From Mauremys mutica (taxonomy: Eukaryota > Chordata > Testudines > Geoemydidae), in the NCBI RefSeq assembly GCF_020497125.1, contig NC_059076.1, positions 8,051,951 through 8,115,950 on the forward strand: a stretch of 64,000 nt of DNA. Reading direction: 5' to 3'. The notes beneath the pieces were generated by a model. The model saw nothing but the letters and a program-made list of their open reading frames with translations. It was not told where the DNA came from and did not search any database. Numbering within the stretch: the stretch's first letter is position 1; each line of letters starts with the position of its first letter. Positions 21,485-34,843 of the stretch are shown here, piece by piece. The translations under genes were made by a program, and so were the position numbers.

Positions 21485-22914
21485 TAGGTCCAGATCCTCA
21501 AAGGTATTTAGGCCTTAGTCCTGAGCTCCAAGGCTGTCAGTAGGGTCAAGACACAGCTACCTCAGCAACTGCACTTTCTCCTTCACCTGCCAAGACAACT
21601 TTGTTCCTCCAGGGTAGCGCAATCCAGGAGAACCAGAGGCGTCGTTCTCAGTTAAATAGGTCTGGCTATGAAATCAGATTCTAGAGGGGTCTGTCTGCTT
21701 TCAGGGCATGCTGCGGGAACTCCTTCCTTAACGAGACATTACCACCATATCCAAAGTAATAAGGGAGAGAGTTTAGGGGGAGCAGGAGAAAGCCGCAAAG
21801 ACATGCACACAGAACCCTCTCCTTCCTGGGAAGGTACAGTGCTAAACAGTGCTCAAGTCTGTACAACCCTCACTGATCCGTGAAACACCCACTACCATAA
21901 TATCGCAGCGCTCTGGGAAACCCAAAGGTAGAAATGACCAATTTGCTTTGCCTGTCTAGGCTTTGTTCACCCACTCTGCTGGTGCAGGGACCTCTGTGCC
22001 CCCGGGCTGGGTGTTGGTGCTGCTGTGGTATCCAGCACAATGCTGCACTGTGTGTATGTGGTGTCCATACATTTCATCCTGTGTGATACTGCCATGTGCA
22101 GAACTGAGGAGGGTGACAGAGGAGGATGATTAGTAGCTCTCTGCCTCTAGGATATGCAACCTCAGACAATGTGGCTTCTGTAGTTCAGGCAGTGTAGTGT
22201 TACTGCTGGAGAAGCCGAGACTCGGAGGGGTTAAGTGTCTTGCCTGAGGAGGGCTGTGGCCTCACAGATTAAGTGTGGCCCTGAGAGCGGGAATAATCAT
22301 TTAAAGGTTTACAATTTTCATGGCAACCGATCTGATTTTATTTATTATATTTATGTTTATGCCAGCAGGAGCACCGTGTCCAGGGCAGAGGGACACCAGG
22401 CAGCTCAGCAGCATGTCTGGAGCAGGAGTGGGGAGAAAGAACCCTGCAGCAGGAAATTACATGCAGGGCACAGATAGGACCAGGAAGAGATGATTGTGCT
22501 GCAGTGAGGGAAGAAGGGGTGCTGTAGATGGGAGGGCAGATGAATGAAGAGCAAAAAGAGAAAGTGGGATTAATTTTTTTTCCAAAAGGTGTAACTCCCT
22601 CCCTCCCCTACACTTTTCATAATGAAAACTGCTGAAAACGCTCACCCACTTCACATGTAAGAATTTGCTACCAGGGTGTTACGCAGTTGTGGAGGCACCT
22701 CTTTTAAGAGGTGGTCACACTATAGAAAAAGCTGGAGAACCCTTGCTCTAGAATAAACTCAGTGATTGTTTCTTTCAATCATTCTTCACATTATACCCCA
22801 GCTCTCTCTTCTCTGTGTAATGCACCTGGCTAAACATGCAGAGATTCCGAGACACCATTTACTGCAAGCAGTTAGGTGATAGAATGTAAACCAAGTTGTT
22901 ACAGTTACCAACCT
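21485..22914. other. No gene seen; scattered old repeat fragments
   Basis: 21485-21532 holds a foldback-group fragment (GGTCCAGATCCTCAAAGGTATTTAGG type). 22195-22290 may be a degraded minus-strand MIR (GGGGTTAAGTGTCTTGCCTGAGG). 22721-22741 reads GCTGGAGAACCCTTGCTCTAG, like the right end of a hAT MITE without a visible left end. Confidence 0.4.
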
Positions 22915-22918
22915 TGGC

Positions 22919-23045
22919 TCAAATCCTGCAAAGACTTATGTGTGTGCTTAACTTTTTAGCATGCAGATAATCTCATTGACTTAAATGGGGTTACTTGGGA
23001 GTTTAAAATTAAGCATGTTCCACAAGTGTTTGCAGAATTTTAGGG
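22919..23045. mobile_element. Foldback-group fragment (CAAATCCTGCAAAGACTTA type)
   Basis: It contains TCAAATCCTGCAAAGACTTA, CTCATTGACTTAAATGGGG and a closing GTTTGCAGAATTTTAGGG, the usual outline of the ATTCAGCAAAGC foldback group with diverged arms. Confidence 0.45.
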
Positions 23046-23199
23046 TAAGATTCTTTTCAAATATCAGTAGTGTTGCAGTTCCAAAGAGAGAGGGAGGCTA
23101 CAGAAGAAACAAGTGGGATGAGAAGAAAAAGTTAACACGACTCGCTGAGAACAGACAAAATAACGCATTGCTGAAAAATCTTGTTTTCACTGAAACATA

Positions 23200-23387
23200 C
23201 ACCTCTACTCCGATATAACGCGATCTGATATAACACGAATTTGGATATAACGCGGTAAAATTGTGTTGGGGGGGGGGGGCTGCGCGCTCCAGCGGATCAA
23301 AGCAAGTTCGATACAACGCAGTTTCACCTATAACGTGGTAAGATTTTTTTTGTCTCCTGAGGACAGCATTATATCAGGGTAGAGGTG
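23200..23387. mobile_element. Tigger/pogo-like MITE (CACCTCTAC ends, TA duplication)
   Basis: The ends CACCTCTACTCCGATATAAC and the reverse complement of the right end, CACCTCTACCCTGATATAAT, match closely and are flanked by TA (23198-23199 and 23388-23389). The interior repeats GATATAACGCG units and a GGATCAAAGCAAGTTCGATA segment. A run of about 13 G lies near 23267-23279. It is non-coding, 188 bp. Confidence 0.88.
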
Positions 23388-23391
23388 TATT

Positions 23392-24339
23392 TGCAAAAAC
23401 ATACAAATGCCGACATTTGCTCTTGATCACTCTCAGCGTTGCACTTTGGTATTAATTGAACGAAGAGGCTAAAATTCCTACTTTCAGTGAATTCATTTGT
23501 TTTTTGAATTTTGCAAATTGATTAATATTTTCATTTGAAAAGTGATGCTAACTCAGCAGAGGATGTGATCTTCTAATTAGCACGTCAGGATTAGCATTAG
23601 CCTTGAGTTGTAATTAGCATATGTACACATAGCAAAAGACCTAGGCTAAGCTTGGCAGCAAGTACAATAAACTTATAGGTAGTGCTCTAACTTGGCTCTT
23701 CCCAGCCCTGTGTCTGGAAGTTTTGGGAGAAAAGCACAGTGCACAAATGCTACGTTGGGCAACACGTGAATTCTAGTGGATTAATTTCCAACAGAAGAAT
23801 TACATACAAATGATTGGCATGTGTTATGCATGTTAAATAACCACTTTTATGGGCCTGTTGGAAATTAACATAGCTAATTGTCACACACTGACACTCTTAA
23901 GCTTAAGGCATTGCAGTGGCAATAGTTTCTTGGCTAGATCTGCTAGGGCCGATGCATACAGATTAATGTTTCTGAATGTAAAAATAGGGTGTATCTCTAG
24001 GTCATTCTAGTCCAATTTTGATTCAGCTTGAAGTCCTTTTTGTGAAAAGCATGATCTCACACTGCACATTTCTCATCGGAGATTATTTTTGCAGTGAACG
24101 TTCATCGCATAGATGGTATGTAACTTGAGTGTCCAAAACACTTCATTACATACTGGCACCTGGGCACTGGAGCACAATATTGCCCCCCCCCAAAAAACAA
24201 AACAAAACAAAAACCCAACCCATTGTAATAAATCTGTACGCACCCTTCAAGCTCAGTGCATAACTTAGGAATTACTCCAGTTGTGGGTAATGGCGAGCAA
24301 TAATGTCTAACTCTTGTACAGTATTTTTCATCAGTAAAT
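23392..24339. other. No gene seen
   Basis: AT-rich unique sequence. A C-run then CAAAACAAAAC-type low-complexity stretch lies at 24182-24222. Confidence 0.45.
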
Positions 24340-24430
24340 ATCAGAGTATTTTGCAATTTTTAATGTATTTATCCTCATAACAGCCCTGGGAGGTAGAGAG
24401 AGATTATCCCCACTTTACAGCGTATTGTGT
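24340..24430 (-). mobile_element. MIR SINE fragment
   Basis: It reads TTATCCTCATAACAGCCCTG, GGGAGGTAGAG and ATTATCCCCACTTTACAG, the reverse complement of the 3' half of MIR (CTGTAAAATGGGGATAAT, then the GTTGTGAGGAT-type stretch). Confidence 0.75.
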
Positions 24431-24840
24431 CTGCTGGTGATGCTAGCTAGTTCCACTCAAGCAAGCAAGAAAAAGCAAGAGATTTGAAACATGACTGAGC
24501 ACTTATCACTCTTCGGACATACTCTGAGAGGTTTATAGGGATTCTAATAGAGAAGGTAGTGGAATCTGAATGGGAATGGAGAGCAGGCTTTTCCTCCAAT
24601 GGTGGTGATAAACCAGCTTAATTCAAAATAGATGGAAAGTAGACATAAGTGCTTGGTGTTGGAAGTAAGAGCTGTTTGTCATTGAGATAGTGGGGAGGGG
24701 GAGTGTATCAAATCGTGTTTTATCCATGTAATTAGGTCAATGTAATTGAAGCCAGTGGTGATTTTAGTGAACATTTATCTAACAAGTTTAATTCACTTCA
24801 GTGCATCTAAGTTTAAACATTAAGGGGAAAAAAGCAACTC

Positions 24841-25043
<203 letters not shown>

Positions 25044-25215
25044 CCTGGGTTCTAGTCTCAGCTCTGCCACTGTTTTGATGGGTGACCTGGGGCAAGTCAC
25101 AGCCCTGCTCTGTGCTTCAGTTTCCCCAATTGTGAAATGGGGGGTAATGTTACTGACCTCCTTAGTAAAGTGCTTTGAGATCTGCTGATGGAAAAACACT
25201 AGGTAAGAGCTAGGG
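25044..25215 (+). mobile_element. MIR SINE
   Basis: It has CCTGGGTTCTAGTCTCAGCT, CTGCCACT, GTGACCTGGGGCAAGTCACA, TCAGTTTCCCCAATTGTGAA and AAAGTGCTTTGAGATCTGCT, the core and 3' half of MIR as found across amniotes. The compound microsatellite replaces or adjoins its 5' end. Confidence 0.85.
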
Positions 25216-25499
25216 ATTAGCATTGGTTCTGAACTAGACCACTTGAGCAATTTATTCCCCTTCAGTTTGCCTCTTGCTGATCCCTATTTGAAGGAACACT
25301 CCATGTTATGGACCCAACATGTCTTTTTGGATGGAGCCGCTAAGAAGAAAGAGGACAGCATGGACCTGACTTAGAAATGCTTTCTTGAGTGTTGGCTACT
25401 GTTGCTTATTTGCAAGGAAGCTGGCCTGTGGATTCAGAGAAGCATTAAAAAACATCCCTTTTCCTGAGTTGCTAATGTGGTCTGAAAGTGAGAGCACGG

Positions 25500-25612
25500 G
25501 TTTGGCAATCCAAAGTCTGGGAGTCTGTTCCCAGCTCTATCACAGACTTAGAGGTTGTAGGCAAAGCTTCACAGCTCTCTGCCTCAGTTCGCTGGTCTGT
25601 AGAATGGGGGTA
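25500..25612 (+). mobile_element. Degraded MIR SINE
   Basis: It reads TTTGGCAATCCAAAGTCTGG, CCCAGCTCTATCACAGACTT, then CTGCCTCAGTTCGCTGGTCT and AGAATGGGGGT, a diverged MIR core and downstream part. Confidence 0.6.
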
Positions 25613-25639
25613 TTTGCAGTGACTCATCAAAACACATAA

Positions 25640-27162
25640 GCATATGCTTCACTTTAAACTGTTCCTCCTTGTTCAGCCCAGTTTTCAGTTCACTTGCCCT
25701 AATCCTTCCCTTTCTGCCACCTCCCCACTTTTGTAACATACTGTTGACTTTGTGAAATGGAATCAAAGGTCAGTAAAATTTACCTTTCTGGAATTAAATG
25801 GGGTGTCTGGACTGCATTTTAAAAGCCTGACTAACATGAGCTCTTTGTAAATCGGTGGTTTTTGCAGCAGGCATATATTTTTCATGAATAGCACAGCCAG
25901 TAATGCAGAATATGCATAGAAATTCCCAGTGCATAAGTTGTTATTAATGCCTCAAGGCTGTTAGCATATAGTTTGTCCAAAATTGTTTAGGAAGATTTTC
26001 CTATCTGTTGTGTAAATATAGAACTGTGCATGTAATTTTTGTCTTCTGAGGTTAACACTTAGCCACTTATAGATATGTTATACGTCCCTGAGATGTTTAA
26101 AAGACAAGTGTCTTAGTCATAGTCAACTGGCCCAATGAGAACAGATGAATTTCAAGATATGCCAAGTTAAAAGTGGTATAAATTGCCTGATGTAGAAGGG
26201 AAAGAAAATTAATCTCCTTAAGATTGTTTAATTTCTCCAATAAGACACTTTTTAAAACACACTTTTGACTTCCCTATTTGACTGTTTCTGAAGGCAAAAA
26301 GAAATGGTTTCAAAGACCAAATCCTTTCAAGTTGTTGACCTTTCTTTGAAAGTTCATGTTACACTTTATAGTAGTGCAAACCCTGAGAGATCATTCAATA
26401 AAATAACATTAAAAGCTATCATATATCTGATTTTCAAATGAAGAACTAGCACATCTTACCTTCCAGCTGAACAAATAAAACCTATAGTAGTTTTATTCTG
26501 TGATCATAACATAATTGAAATGATATTATTTCAATGTGCAATTCAATAAAACTAACCACAGTAGTGGGGTTATTGATTTAAATTCAGTTAAAGCAGTTGA
26601 AATATTCAGTTCAAAATATTCTGATTAATATCAGCTCTGGTAATATGATTTTCCGCATTCAGGAGCAGAAAATAAATTATCAGTCTGAAATATCTGATAC
26701 AACCTTGAGGAAAGGCTTGCTTTTGTACAGTTGGCCTGATTGGTGTAAGCTTTTAACTTTTGATAGCATTCTCTTTTATATTGTGTGTGTTTCAGGTAAA
26801 TACTTGTTGTTGCATGTTAACAATTGATCACTTAATTACACTTGGCCAGATTCCACAAATACTTTGTTTGAACCAGTTGCTTGTAGGCATGATATTTTGT
26901 CATGTAAACGTGAATGCTCTTCTGAACCAAAGGGAAGATTCTCTGGTAATTACTTGGTATTTCCAAGTGTAATTAGCAAGTTATCTGCAGTGACGTCCAA
27001 GTACAACATATATAGTCAGCATGCAAGTAAATAAGAGCTTTCATGCTGTTTTGTGAATTGTAAAATAGTGTTGTCCTTTTAAAATGCTAATTGTAATACC
27101 CCAGGACAGTCTTAACTTTCCAGGCTAGTTCCAAAAGGTCATTTATACTCTGGGAAGGTATG
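25640..27162. other. No gene seen
   Basis: AT-rich unique sequence without recognisable repeats, so it could hold conserved non-coding DNA. No coding signal. Confidence 0.45.
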
Positions 27163-27170
27163 GAGTAGAA

Positions 27171-27464
27171 CAGGGGTCGGCAACCTTTCAGAAGTGGTGT
27201 GCCGAGTCTTCATTTATTCACTCTAATTTAAGGTTTCGCGTGCCAGTCATACATTTTAACGTTTTTAGAAGGTCTCTTTCTATAAGTCTATAATATATAA
27301 CTAAACTATTGTTGTATGTAAAGTAAATAAGGTTTTTAAAATGTTGAAGAAGCCTCATTTAAAACTAAATTAAAATGCAGATCCCTCAGATGACAGTGTG
27401 AGTGCTACTGAAAATCAGCTCGCATGCCGCCTTCGGCACCCGTGCCATAGGTTGCCTACCCCTG
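27171..27464. mobile_element. hAT-type MITE with perfect 8-bp target duplication
   Basis: The ends CAGGGGTCGGCAACC and GGTTGCCTACCCCTG are inverted repeats with one mismatch. The 8-base sequence GAGTAGAA flanks both sides exactly (27163-27170 and 27465-27472). The 294-bp interior is non-coding and includes GTGTGCCGAGTCTTC and CGCATGCCGCCTTCGGCA. The perfect duplication points to a fairly recent insertion. Confidence 0.95.
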
Positions 27465-27472
27465 GAGTAGAA

Positions 27473-28162
27473 CATTTCACATGGGGAGATATGAAAAAAT
27501 GTACTCTGCCTATCTTTGTATATTGCCTCTTACTCTGTGCTCCTTACCGTAGTATTTAAGCACCTTCCAGTAGTGCATTAAGCAACATAACTAATGTCTG
27601 TCAGGTGGTGTTGGTTCTCTCATCCTCTCCCCAGAGGGAGAAGTGTGTGCAGTGGAGTGATGACTTATTTCAGTAGGTTGGAAGTGGGAGGGGGGCAGAA
27701 GGGGGCAGAAATAATCCAGTCCTGGGAGGCTAAAGTGCCCTTTCCCCTATTTTTACCCCCCTCCCAGGAAGACCCTAGATTATGGCCATTGTCCCTGTGT
27801 CTGATGTTATTCAGTCATCACCACCCCTTAACCAGCTATAGAGGGATCCTGACTAAATGACATGGTGACACACACAGAGGCCAGTGCCTAGAAAATCTTG
27901 AATACTGGTACTCTCTTACAGATTATATGTGAAACCTCTCCAAGACAAAATGGGTCCATCGATTGTGTCATAAGTATTCTTTACATCCCACCCACGTTAG
28001 GGGACTCGGGGTGGGGGGACAGGGAACCATCTGGAAACAAGGAAAGGAAGTGATGCTGTGCACTTGTAAAGCTAAACTGACTTACAAAACTGAAGGACAC
28101 ATTTCAGTTCAATCTTTGTGCTGCTCTAGCAAAGAGACACAGGTGCTGGCTTTTTCCTTTGT
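27473..28162. other. No gene seen
   Basis: Mixed composition. The plus frame at 27594-27860 is unrecognised. Confidence 0.45.
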
Positions 28163-28558
28163 CTGGGGGTGTTCAACCCCCATTCAGCCCCAGGCCCCAC
28201 TCCCACTTCACCCCTTCCCCCAAGGCCCCACCCGGCCCCACCTTTTCCTGCCCCACTCTGCCACAGGCCCTGCCCACTCTACCCTTTCCCCCAAGGCCCA
28301 ACCCCCACCTCCTCCCGCCCCAGGCCCCACTCCACTCTGCCCCTTCCCCCAAGTCCCCACACCTGCCCTGCCTCTTCCCGCCCAGTTCCGCCCCTCCCCT
28401 GAGCACACCCCATTCCCGCTGCTCCCCCTCCCCCCAGCGCCTCCTGCATGCCACGGAACAGCTGATCGCGGCGGGTGGGAGGGGGAGGAATTGACTGGCA
28501 GGGCCACCGGCAGACCGGAGACACAGGAGGGGAGTTGGCTGCCAGTGGGTGCTAAGCA
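28163..28558 (-). mobile_element. GC-rich turtle interspersed repeat, copy 2 (inverted)
   Basis: This is the same family as 4289-4564 in the opposite orientation: CAGCGCCTCCTGC next to GAACAGCTGATC, and C-rich TTCCCCCAAGGCCCCAC units that correspond to the GGGGGAAGGGGTGGAAT units of copy 1. The long overlapping frames on both strands (up to 200 codons at 27963-28565) come from this stop-poor, quasi-repetitive sequence. Confidence 0.75.
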
Positions 28559-31500
28559 AAGTTGACGCCTGTGCAAAGAGATAAAAGACCAGGTTAGGGT
28601 CAGACCTTGGCCTCCTGCACTGAGCCCAGGAAAGCAAGGTTTGCACAGGGGACCTATGTGCAGGCTGGGGGAATGCAATCCTCACTCACAGTCCAGCTGC
28701 AGGTTGTGAAGCAGCAGAGCTGAGCTCCACTCCCAAGGAATGGGGTCACTTCCAGGCCTCCTGCAGTCGTTCCCAGCAGAGCGCACCAGAACAGGGAGAA
28801 AGGATACCGGGACAACTTTCAAAGTTACTTTTGGTTCACAAGATTTGAAATGGACGCATTCAAACCCCCCCCCCCCACACTCTTCTGTGATTTTAATGGA
28901 ATTTTTTTGCATGTCAAAATCCAGTTTTCACTGGAATCCAGTGCAGTTTTTGGTAAATGGAAAACTCTTGATAATGATTTAGGTAAACCTTTCTATTAAA
29001 AAATTGTAGGAAAAAATGGAAAATGCTGATAATGTTGACACACATTTGCAAAATATTTAGGTTTGTTTTTGGGGTGTGTGTTTTGATGCACTTTATCACA
29101 CAGAAATTTTTTTTTATCAGTTCTACCCCCCGCCATGCAGTCATGGCTCCAGTGATCCCACCTCCCATATCCCTCGCTCCCCTCATTGCTGTGAACCCTT
29201 GTTTTCTGCCATGCGAGCAGTATACAGATTCCATGTCTGTCTTGCACCTATTCTCCTCCTCACACCTCCATGAAGCTGCAGCAGTTCTACCGCTTTTCAG
29301 GCCTTGACCTCCTGATCCTAAGGGTACAGTTTTTGCCCGTAAGGTCACTTTTCTATAGATGTATAGATTTCAAAGCAAAGGCTTCTCTCTCTTCTTGCGT
29401 TACTAGTGAAATGCTTCTTAATTCACAAAGTTCCATGTACCTATGGTTATTTTCAATTAGATGGATGAAGTCAGAATGGCTGTTTATCTGATGCTTTCAT
29501 CAAAGTGATAGAGCTAAGGTTGGATTTGCGGAAGCACCCAGCATTGTACTAACTCAGCTCCCACGAACGTCACTGGCAGAGTTAGACAACTCTGAGTGCT
29601 TTTGAAAATCTCACCCTTGACTTTCGCAGCTTTTACCTATGAGCAATATAAAATATACACATTTTTTTTCATTCCCTATTTTAGCAGATCTATTGTATAC
29701 ACTGTGGCTCCTTTTACTTTTGTATAACTTGATTGCAGCAGCATTTTGCTGAGCCATTGTACTCAGGATAAATGAGCTACATTAAATGTATGAAGCTGGC
29801 TTTAAATCTTTGACCTGGTCTATTAAGTTTTACTTCTTCCCAGTGAACATGTATTCCAAGATTTGTTTCATAACGAGTGCAATATGGCGGTGATGAAATA
29901 GTTAATAACCAAAAGCATGTGGACAAAATCTTTAATGAATTTAAAATTAGATTCCTTGCATTTTTCTAAAATGCTTTTATATTCTTAGAGACCTAAGCCA
30001 ATTTTTCTTTCAGCAGCACGTCTAATCAATTTCAAAGTGAGGAAAAAATAAAACTAGAGCCAGTGGTAAAAATGATTCCTCTTTGAAATGTTCGGAGTGC
30101 TGGAATTTATTTTATAATTCCAGCTAAGGAGGACTGTGCCCTAAAAAGCAGGGACTGAATAGTGTCTAAATCTGCTTTAGGAGAGAGCTTGTTCATCAGA
30201 CTATACCTCACTTTCTTTTATCTGTCATTCCGTAAATAATAGGGAGAGTTCCTTGGTTGGTTGTACCCAACATGTATCGAATATAGCTTATAATCAACCA
30301 GCTGTAGCCGTTCTCATTCAACCACAAAATATCTTTCTCCTGGCAGATCTGTTCTATGTTTTTTATCATATGAGCCAGGCAGAACTGTATAGTTTGTACA
30401 GTAACTTTATTAAACTTCAAACCAAATAGGGACGTATGGAATACATTTTCCAAAGACTATTTTTGCACCTGCAGATTAGAATACTTGAACGCATAACTGT
30501 GCACATCAGTGGCACAGCTTGTTTAAGCGCTGACCAACAGGCAGATAGGCTGCATAATCGTGTTTTGTAGGATTTGCACATATAGATAGTTAGGTGTGCT
30601 AGATTGGCACCCACAATTCCGTTGCAAGTTGGGAAAAGTGAAAGGGCTGATTTTGTAGATGCAAAAAGGGAGGACAGGTCTCAGCCTCATGGAAAATGTG
30701 ACCTCTGTCATGCACTGGAAATTATATGCATATTTATATTATATGCATATGCACATGCTGTATTTTACAAACTCATTGGAGGTTGAGTTAATAAAATCAA
30801 AAAGCTCATAAAATGGAACATCTCAGAATCACAGCCGGTATGGCGCATAAGTTGCAGAGTGCTGCATTGAACCACTTTCTTCTTGTCCTTCAAACCCTTG
30901 CAGAGTGATTTCAAATGCACAGAAGGTATTTGAATGTGAAGGGCTGTTGACCTGTTCTTCATTGACATCACTTCGGTTATGTGATACTTTTCCACTGAGA
31001 AAATGGCTCTTTTGACTGGTCATTTTAAAGACTGGTATAGAGATTGGTTCTGCTGTAACTTGTTTGCTCCATGTGTGGCAACTTACATTGTAAAGGACCC
31101 TATTCTGCATACTTGCTCACCTGCATCTGGGAGTCAAAAGTTCATGAGTTTTAGGTCTAAGAGTTTCCCTGGCATTTTCATTGAGGAGGTGGGTAGGGAA
31201 GAAGCCAGAGATTCTACCAGTCTCAAACCTACAGATTCCTGAGATAAGCATGGGGCTTCTGGGTAGCTCTCAGTCCTGTGTATGTTCTGGAGAAGGAAAA
31301 TTCCTTTCACCAGACCCAGCATTTCCCAGAAACATTTGGAAATGGCTCCTGATTGACTCAGAATAATTCAGAGGCAGAGTCAAATGTGTGTCTGTTAGCC
31401 ATGCATGTAAATGCATTGAAGTCTACTTTCTCTTATTATATTGCTGAGAAATCGTACCAGGCATGCACAAAATGTGGATTATTTTTCCCCCCCAAAGGCC

Positions 31501-32480
31501 CATAACTGGGTTGAATAAAAACCAGTTTTCACTGAACAACTCAGACACTTCTCAATGAGTGATATGTCCATATTAAATTTCAGCTCTTCCCTAACCCTTG
31601 GCTTTGCCACACAAGTCTAGCTTCAAAAAAAGTCACAAGAATATTTTCCATACTCTTCCCAGTGCTCGTGAGTTAACAGCATTTGCAGATGCTCTTCTAA
31701 AAAGTGACCTTTGGGAAGAGAGCCAGCCTGGAGAATTTCATCCTGAAAGATGAACATTTTGGAAAATTAATAGTGATTGAAAATGAGTTTAGAACAGATA
31801 GTTTGCGTAAATCTGTCAACCATTTCAAAGAGCAGAAGTGCAAACCTGAGTCTAGTTGTTAATTACATTTCTGATGAGGCTGTTTTGAAACAGAAATTAT
31901 GATTTCACATTCTGTCACCGTAAACATAAGGCTATCATCACAAATTCATATTTTTGCTACTTGCTCTTTATAAATCCTAATTTTCTGTTTTAAAGTTAAA
32001 CAGTTGCAGATAAAAGCACTTTTGAATGATGATGGTGTAATCTTATGCAGCGCCATTGAAGTTAGGGGAGCTATATTCATTTACACCAGCTGAGGTTCTG
32101 GTAGTAAATGTCAGCTTCTTTTAAATGAGAAAATGTGTGAATATCTGATTAGTTTAAGAGAACACAACATATATGTATTGTTTTAAAGAACTGAAGTCAC
32201 AAAGTTTTTGATGTCTGGTGTAAGAGGGTTAAATTGTTTTCTCTAAAGAGTGAAGGTTGATACTTTGTCAAGGTACCTTATGAAATATAGTAGCCTAAAT
32301 ACACTCTACAGAGTTGGTGATGTATTAGAAGCTCTCAGTGTTTTCCAGAAACTACTGATTAAAACTCCATCATCAAATGGAAGGGAAGGCTCTGGTGGCT
32401 TCCCAGCTGCCATGGAGACTGTTCAGACATTCCTATCAAACAACTGAGTCCTGGAGCTCATAAAAATACTTCCGGACAAT
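28559..32480. other. No gene seen; a few foldback fragments
   Basis: 29525-29618 is a foldback-group fragment (AAGCACCCAGCATTG then GAGTGCTTTTGAAAATCTC). 32030-32100 is another (GCAGCGCCATTGAAGTTAGG, TTTACACCAGCTGAGG). 30720-30760 has two copies of ATTATATGCATAT-like sequence. Remaining frames are short and unrecognised. Confidence 0.4.
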
Positions 32481-32617
32481 GGGCCAGATCCTTGGCTGAA
32501 GTATATCAGTGCAGCTCCCTTGAAGTAAACAGGGTTATGATGATTTACACTAGCTGAGTATCTGTCCCATTGACTTTCACAGATCTATGCCAGTTTACAC
32601 CTACTGAGGATGGGGCA
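32481..32617. mobile_element. Foldback MITE-like element (GGGCCAGATCC / GATTTACAC type)
   Basis: The left arm GGGCCAGATCCTTGGCTGAA and the right arm ending GCTGAGTATCTGTCCC (32568) pair imperfectly. A further partial right arm (CCAGTTTACACCTACTGAGG) follows to 32617, so the right half appears duplicated. Confidence 0.6.
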
Positions 32618-34696
32618 CAATATTTTTGCAGTGGAAATACTCCAGATTGCATCGAGTCAGATATTTTCAAAGTAAATTCCCAGGGAAAGGAATCTGACTC
32701 ACCCTCTGCCCACTACAGTGTCTTACCCACAATCCATTTCAAAAGTCACATGTTGAAGTCCATCAATAGACTCTATATATTGTTTTCAGGAATGGGCTGT
32801 AAACGTATCCAGTGAACCACACTAGTTGATGTTGCCTGTTTCCTTGCTTGTGGCTTGAAGAAACTGGGTTTGTTTGAATGGAAGGAAAAAACAGATTCCT
32901 TTCTCCCTTTACTCTGTAGGCACATGCACTGCTAAGACAGAAGCTTTATCACAAACTCAGGGAGATCATTTCTATAGGAGCTGTTTTGTGGAATTGCTGG
33001 TAGCACATCACTTTGCAGAGTCCTACTGGCTGAGCTACAAAGTTACAGATGATTAACACACATGTTCACTTCTGCGCTAGATGTTGACCAAGTTTCCTGG
33101 AGCATGAGTTATTTGCTGTCACATTGTTCAAAGTTTTAGAAAGATTTGTGTTTTTGTTATTAGGTTTAGATTTTAAAAGGAGAGGTTGATTCGATCATGT
33201 CTGCTTGACCTTGACAGTCACCCAAGTTGCAGAATAAGCAAGATTACAGGATAGTCTGTGTCTAAGAGTTCCCCTAGAGTTTTCTCGTGCAGTCTTGCCA
33301 TAGTGTGGCCTATTAAAGTGATAGAAAACAGAGTCTCATTAATAAAAATGAAAGCCAACGCTTTTGTAATCACTCCAGTTTTTGGCTTCAGTTCATATTG
33401 CACAGCACCATGCCATTCAGTGAATGCGCTCGTAGCATTCTGCACAGTTCCATGGGATCTGTGGTGTACTCGAATCCTTTAGATCCTGCTGAAGAGCTAA
33501 GGGAATCTGAATGTTATCGTTTGGAGATATTCAGAGGCCGGATCCCTCTATGGGCCCAATCATCTCACACTGAAGGCAACAGGACTTCCATTGACTTAAG
33601 TGAGGGCTGGATTAGGCCACTCCTTTCTTTACTGGGTATTGAAAAACCAGCTTGCCTGGAAGTTGGCTCCTTCTCTGGCTAGAAAAGGTGGAGATAGGGA
33701 GCAGAGCAAAGGTGCAAAGCAGATCAGGTGCTGTTTCTTTAAGAGAAGGCAGGTTGGAACTGGGTCAAGGTGCAGAGTTGGGGGGAGGGGGCAGTGGGCC
33801 TTTTGCCTACCCAGGAAGGCAGCAAAAAAAGTCCTGCCCAGAGGTGGTGGTGGTCAGAGTGGGGAATGATTTGTTTGGGAGGGTTATCAAAGTGAGTGGG
33901 GGAGCAGGAGAATTAATTTATGGGGGGGGGGCACAGGAAGGGCTGGAATTGGATTTTATAGTGGTGGACATGAAGCTTTGCTAATATGAATTTAAAAAGG
34001 CCCGCAAGGAGGCACGCAGGGTTGGTGATTCAGCTATTTTAGCCTGGGGCTAAGACTAATACTTGCTTGAGAATGTGTCCCAGTAAATTTTCAAGCCCTG
34101 AGTATTGTGTGCATGCATGGACATAAGTATAATTCAGAATACCAGGGTATATTCCTACCCTGAGCCTCTTGTACCAGTTACTTAAGGGATACTTTATTGC
34201 TAGTTAGCCCCTGAGCCTTCTGTAACCTGTTGCTCATTAAAGGAGCAACTGTCCAAACGGAGTGCCTCCCTCTGCCCTGGAAGGAAATGCCAAAATGTTT
34301 TTGTCTTGTTTCTTCCACCTTGGTTATAGAGCTCATCCGTTTGCACCATGTATGAATTGTTAACAGGTTAGCATTTTTTTCAGGGTAGCACCAAATGATT
34401 AATTATAATGTTGTACAAAATTAATTGAAACACAATGTAATCCCTGTTAAAGAATGTTACTGAAATGATCTTAAAATAGACCCCCAGAAGAAATAGTTGA
34501 AATTTCTCAATAGAAAAGGTTGGCAAATTTCCTGTGCCAGTCCTCAGAGATGCTTTCTTTTGCCATTAAAATATGTTCAGTTTGCTGTGTTCTCTCTCAA
34601 AATGCCTGCCATGCATGAGGCACTATCATGTTCATATCTGCCAATGTTTTGTGCTCCTCTGTGCAGATAATTGGGGTCAGAGCCAAACACTAACTG
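32618..34696. other. No gene seen; one foldback fragment
   Basis: 33552-33618 is a foldback-group element (GGGCCCAATC then GGCTGGATTAGGCC). Frames at 33398-33984 lie in purine-rich sequence and are unrecognised. Confidence 0.4.
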
Positions 34697-34843
34697 ATAG
34701 GGGATCAGTTATCCCATCATTGTTCATTACCAGGATCCTTGCACCTTCCTCTAAGGCATCTGGTGCTGGCTACTGTCAGCGATGGGATACAAGACTAAAT
34801 GGACCTTGGGTGTAATCCAGTCTGGCAATTCCTGTGTTTTTAT
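34697..34843 (+). mobile_element. CR1-type LINE 3' UTR
   Basis: It reads CCTTCCTCTAAGGCATCTGG, GCTGGCTACTGTCAG, GATGGGATACAAGACTAAAT, GGACCTTGGGTGTAATCCAG and TCTGGCAATTCCTGTG. This matches a CR1 subfamily tail common in turtles (GGATACTGGGCTAGATGGAC, then CCCAGTATGGCAATTCTTAT). Confidence 0.8.

Noticed and set aside
27963..28685. 200-codon plus frame and 170-codon minus frame
   Set aside because: They overlap on opposite strands inside a GC-rich interspersed repeat with Pro/Gly-rich, low-complexity translations; composition alone explains them.
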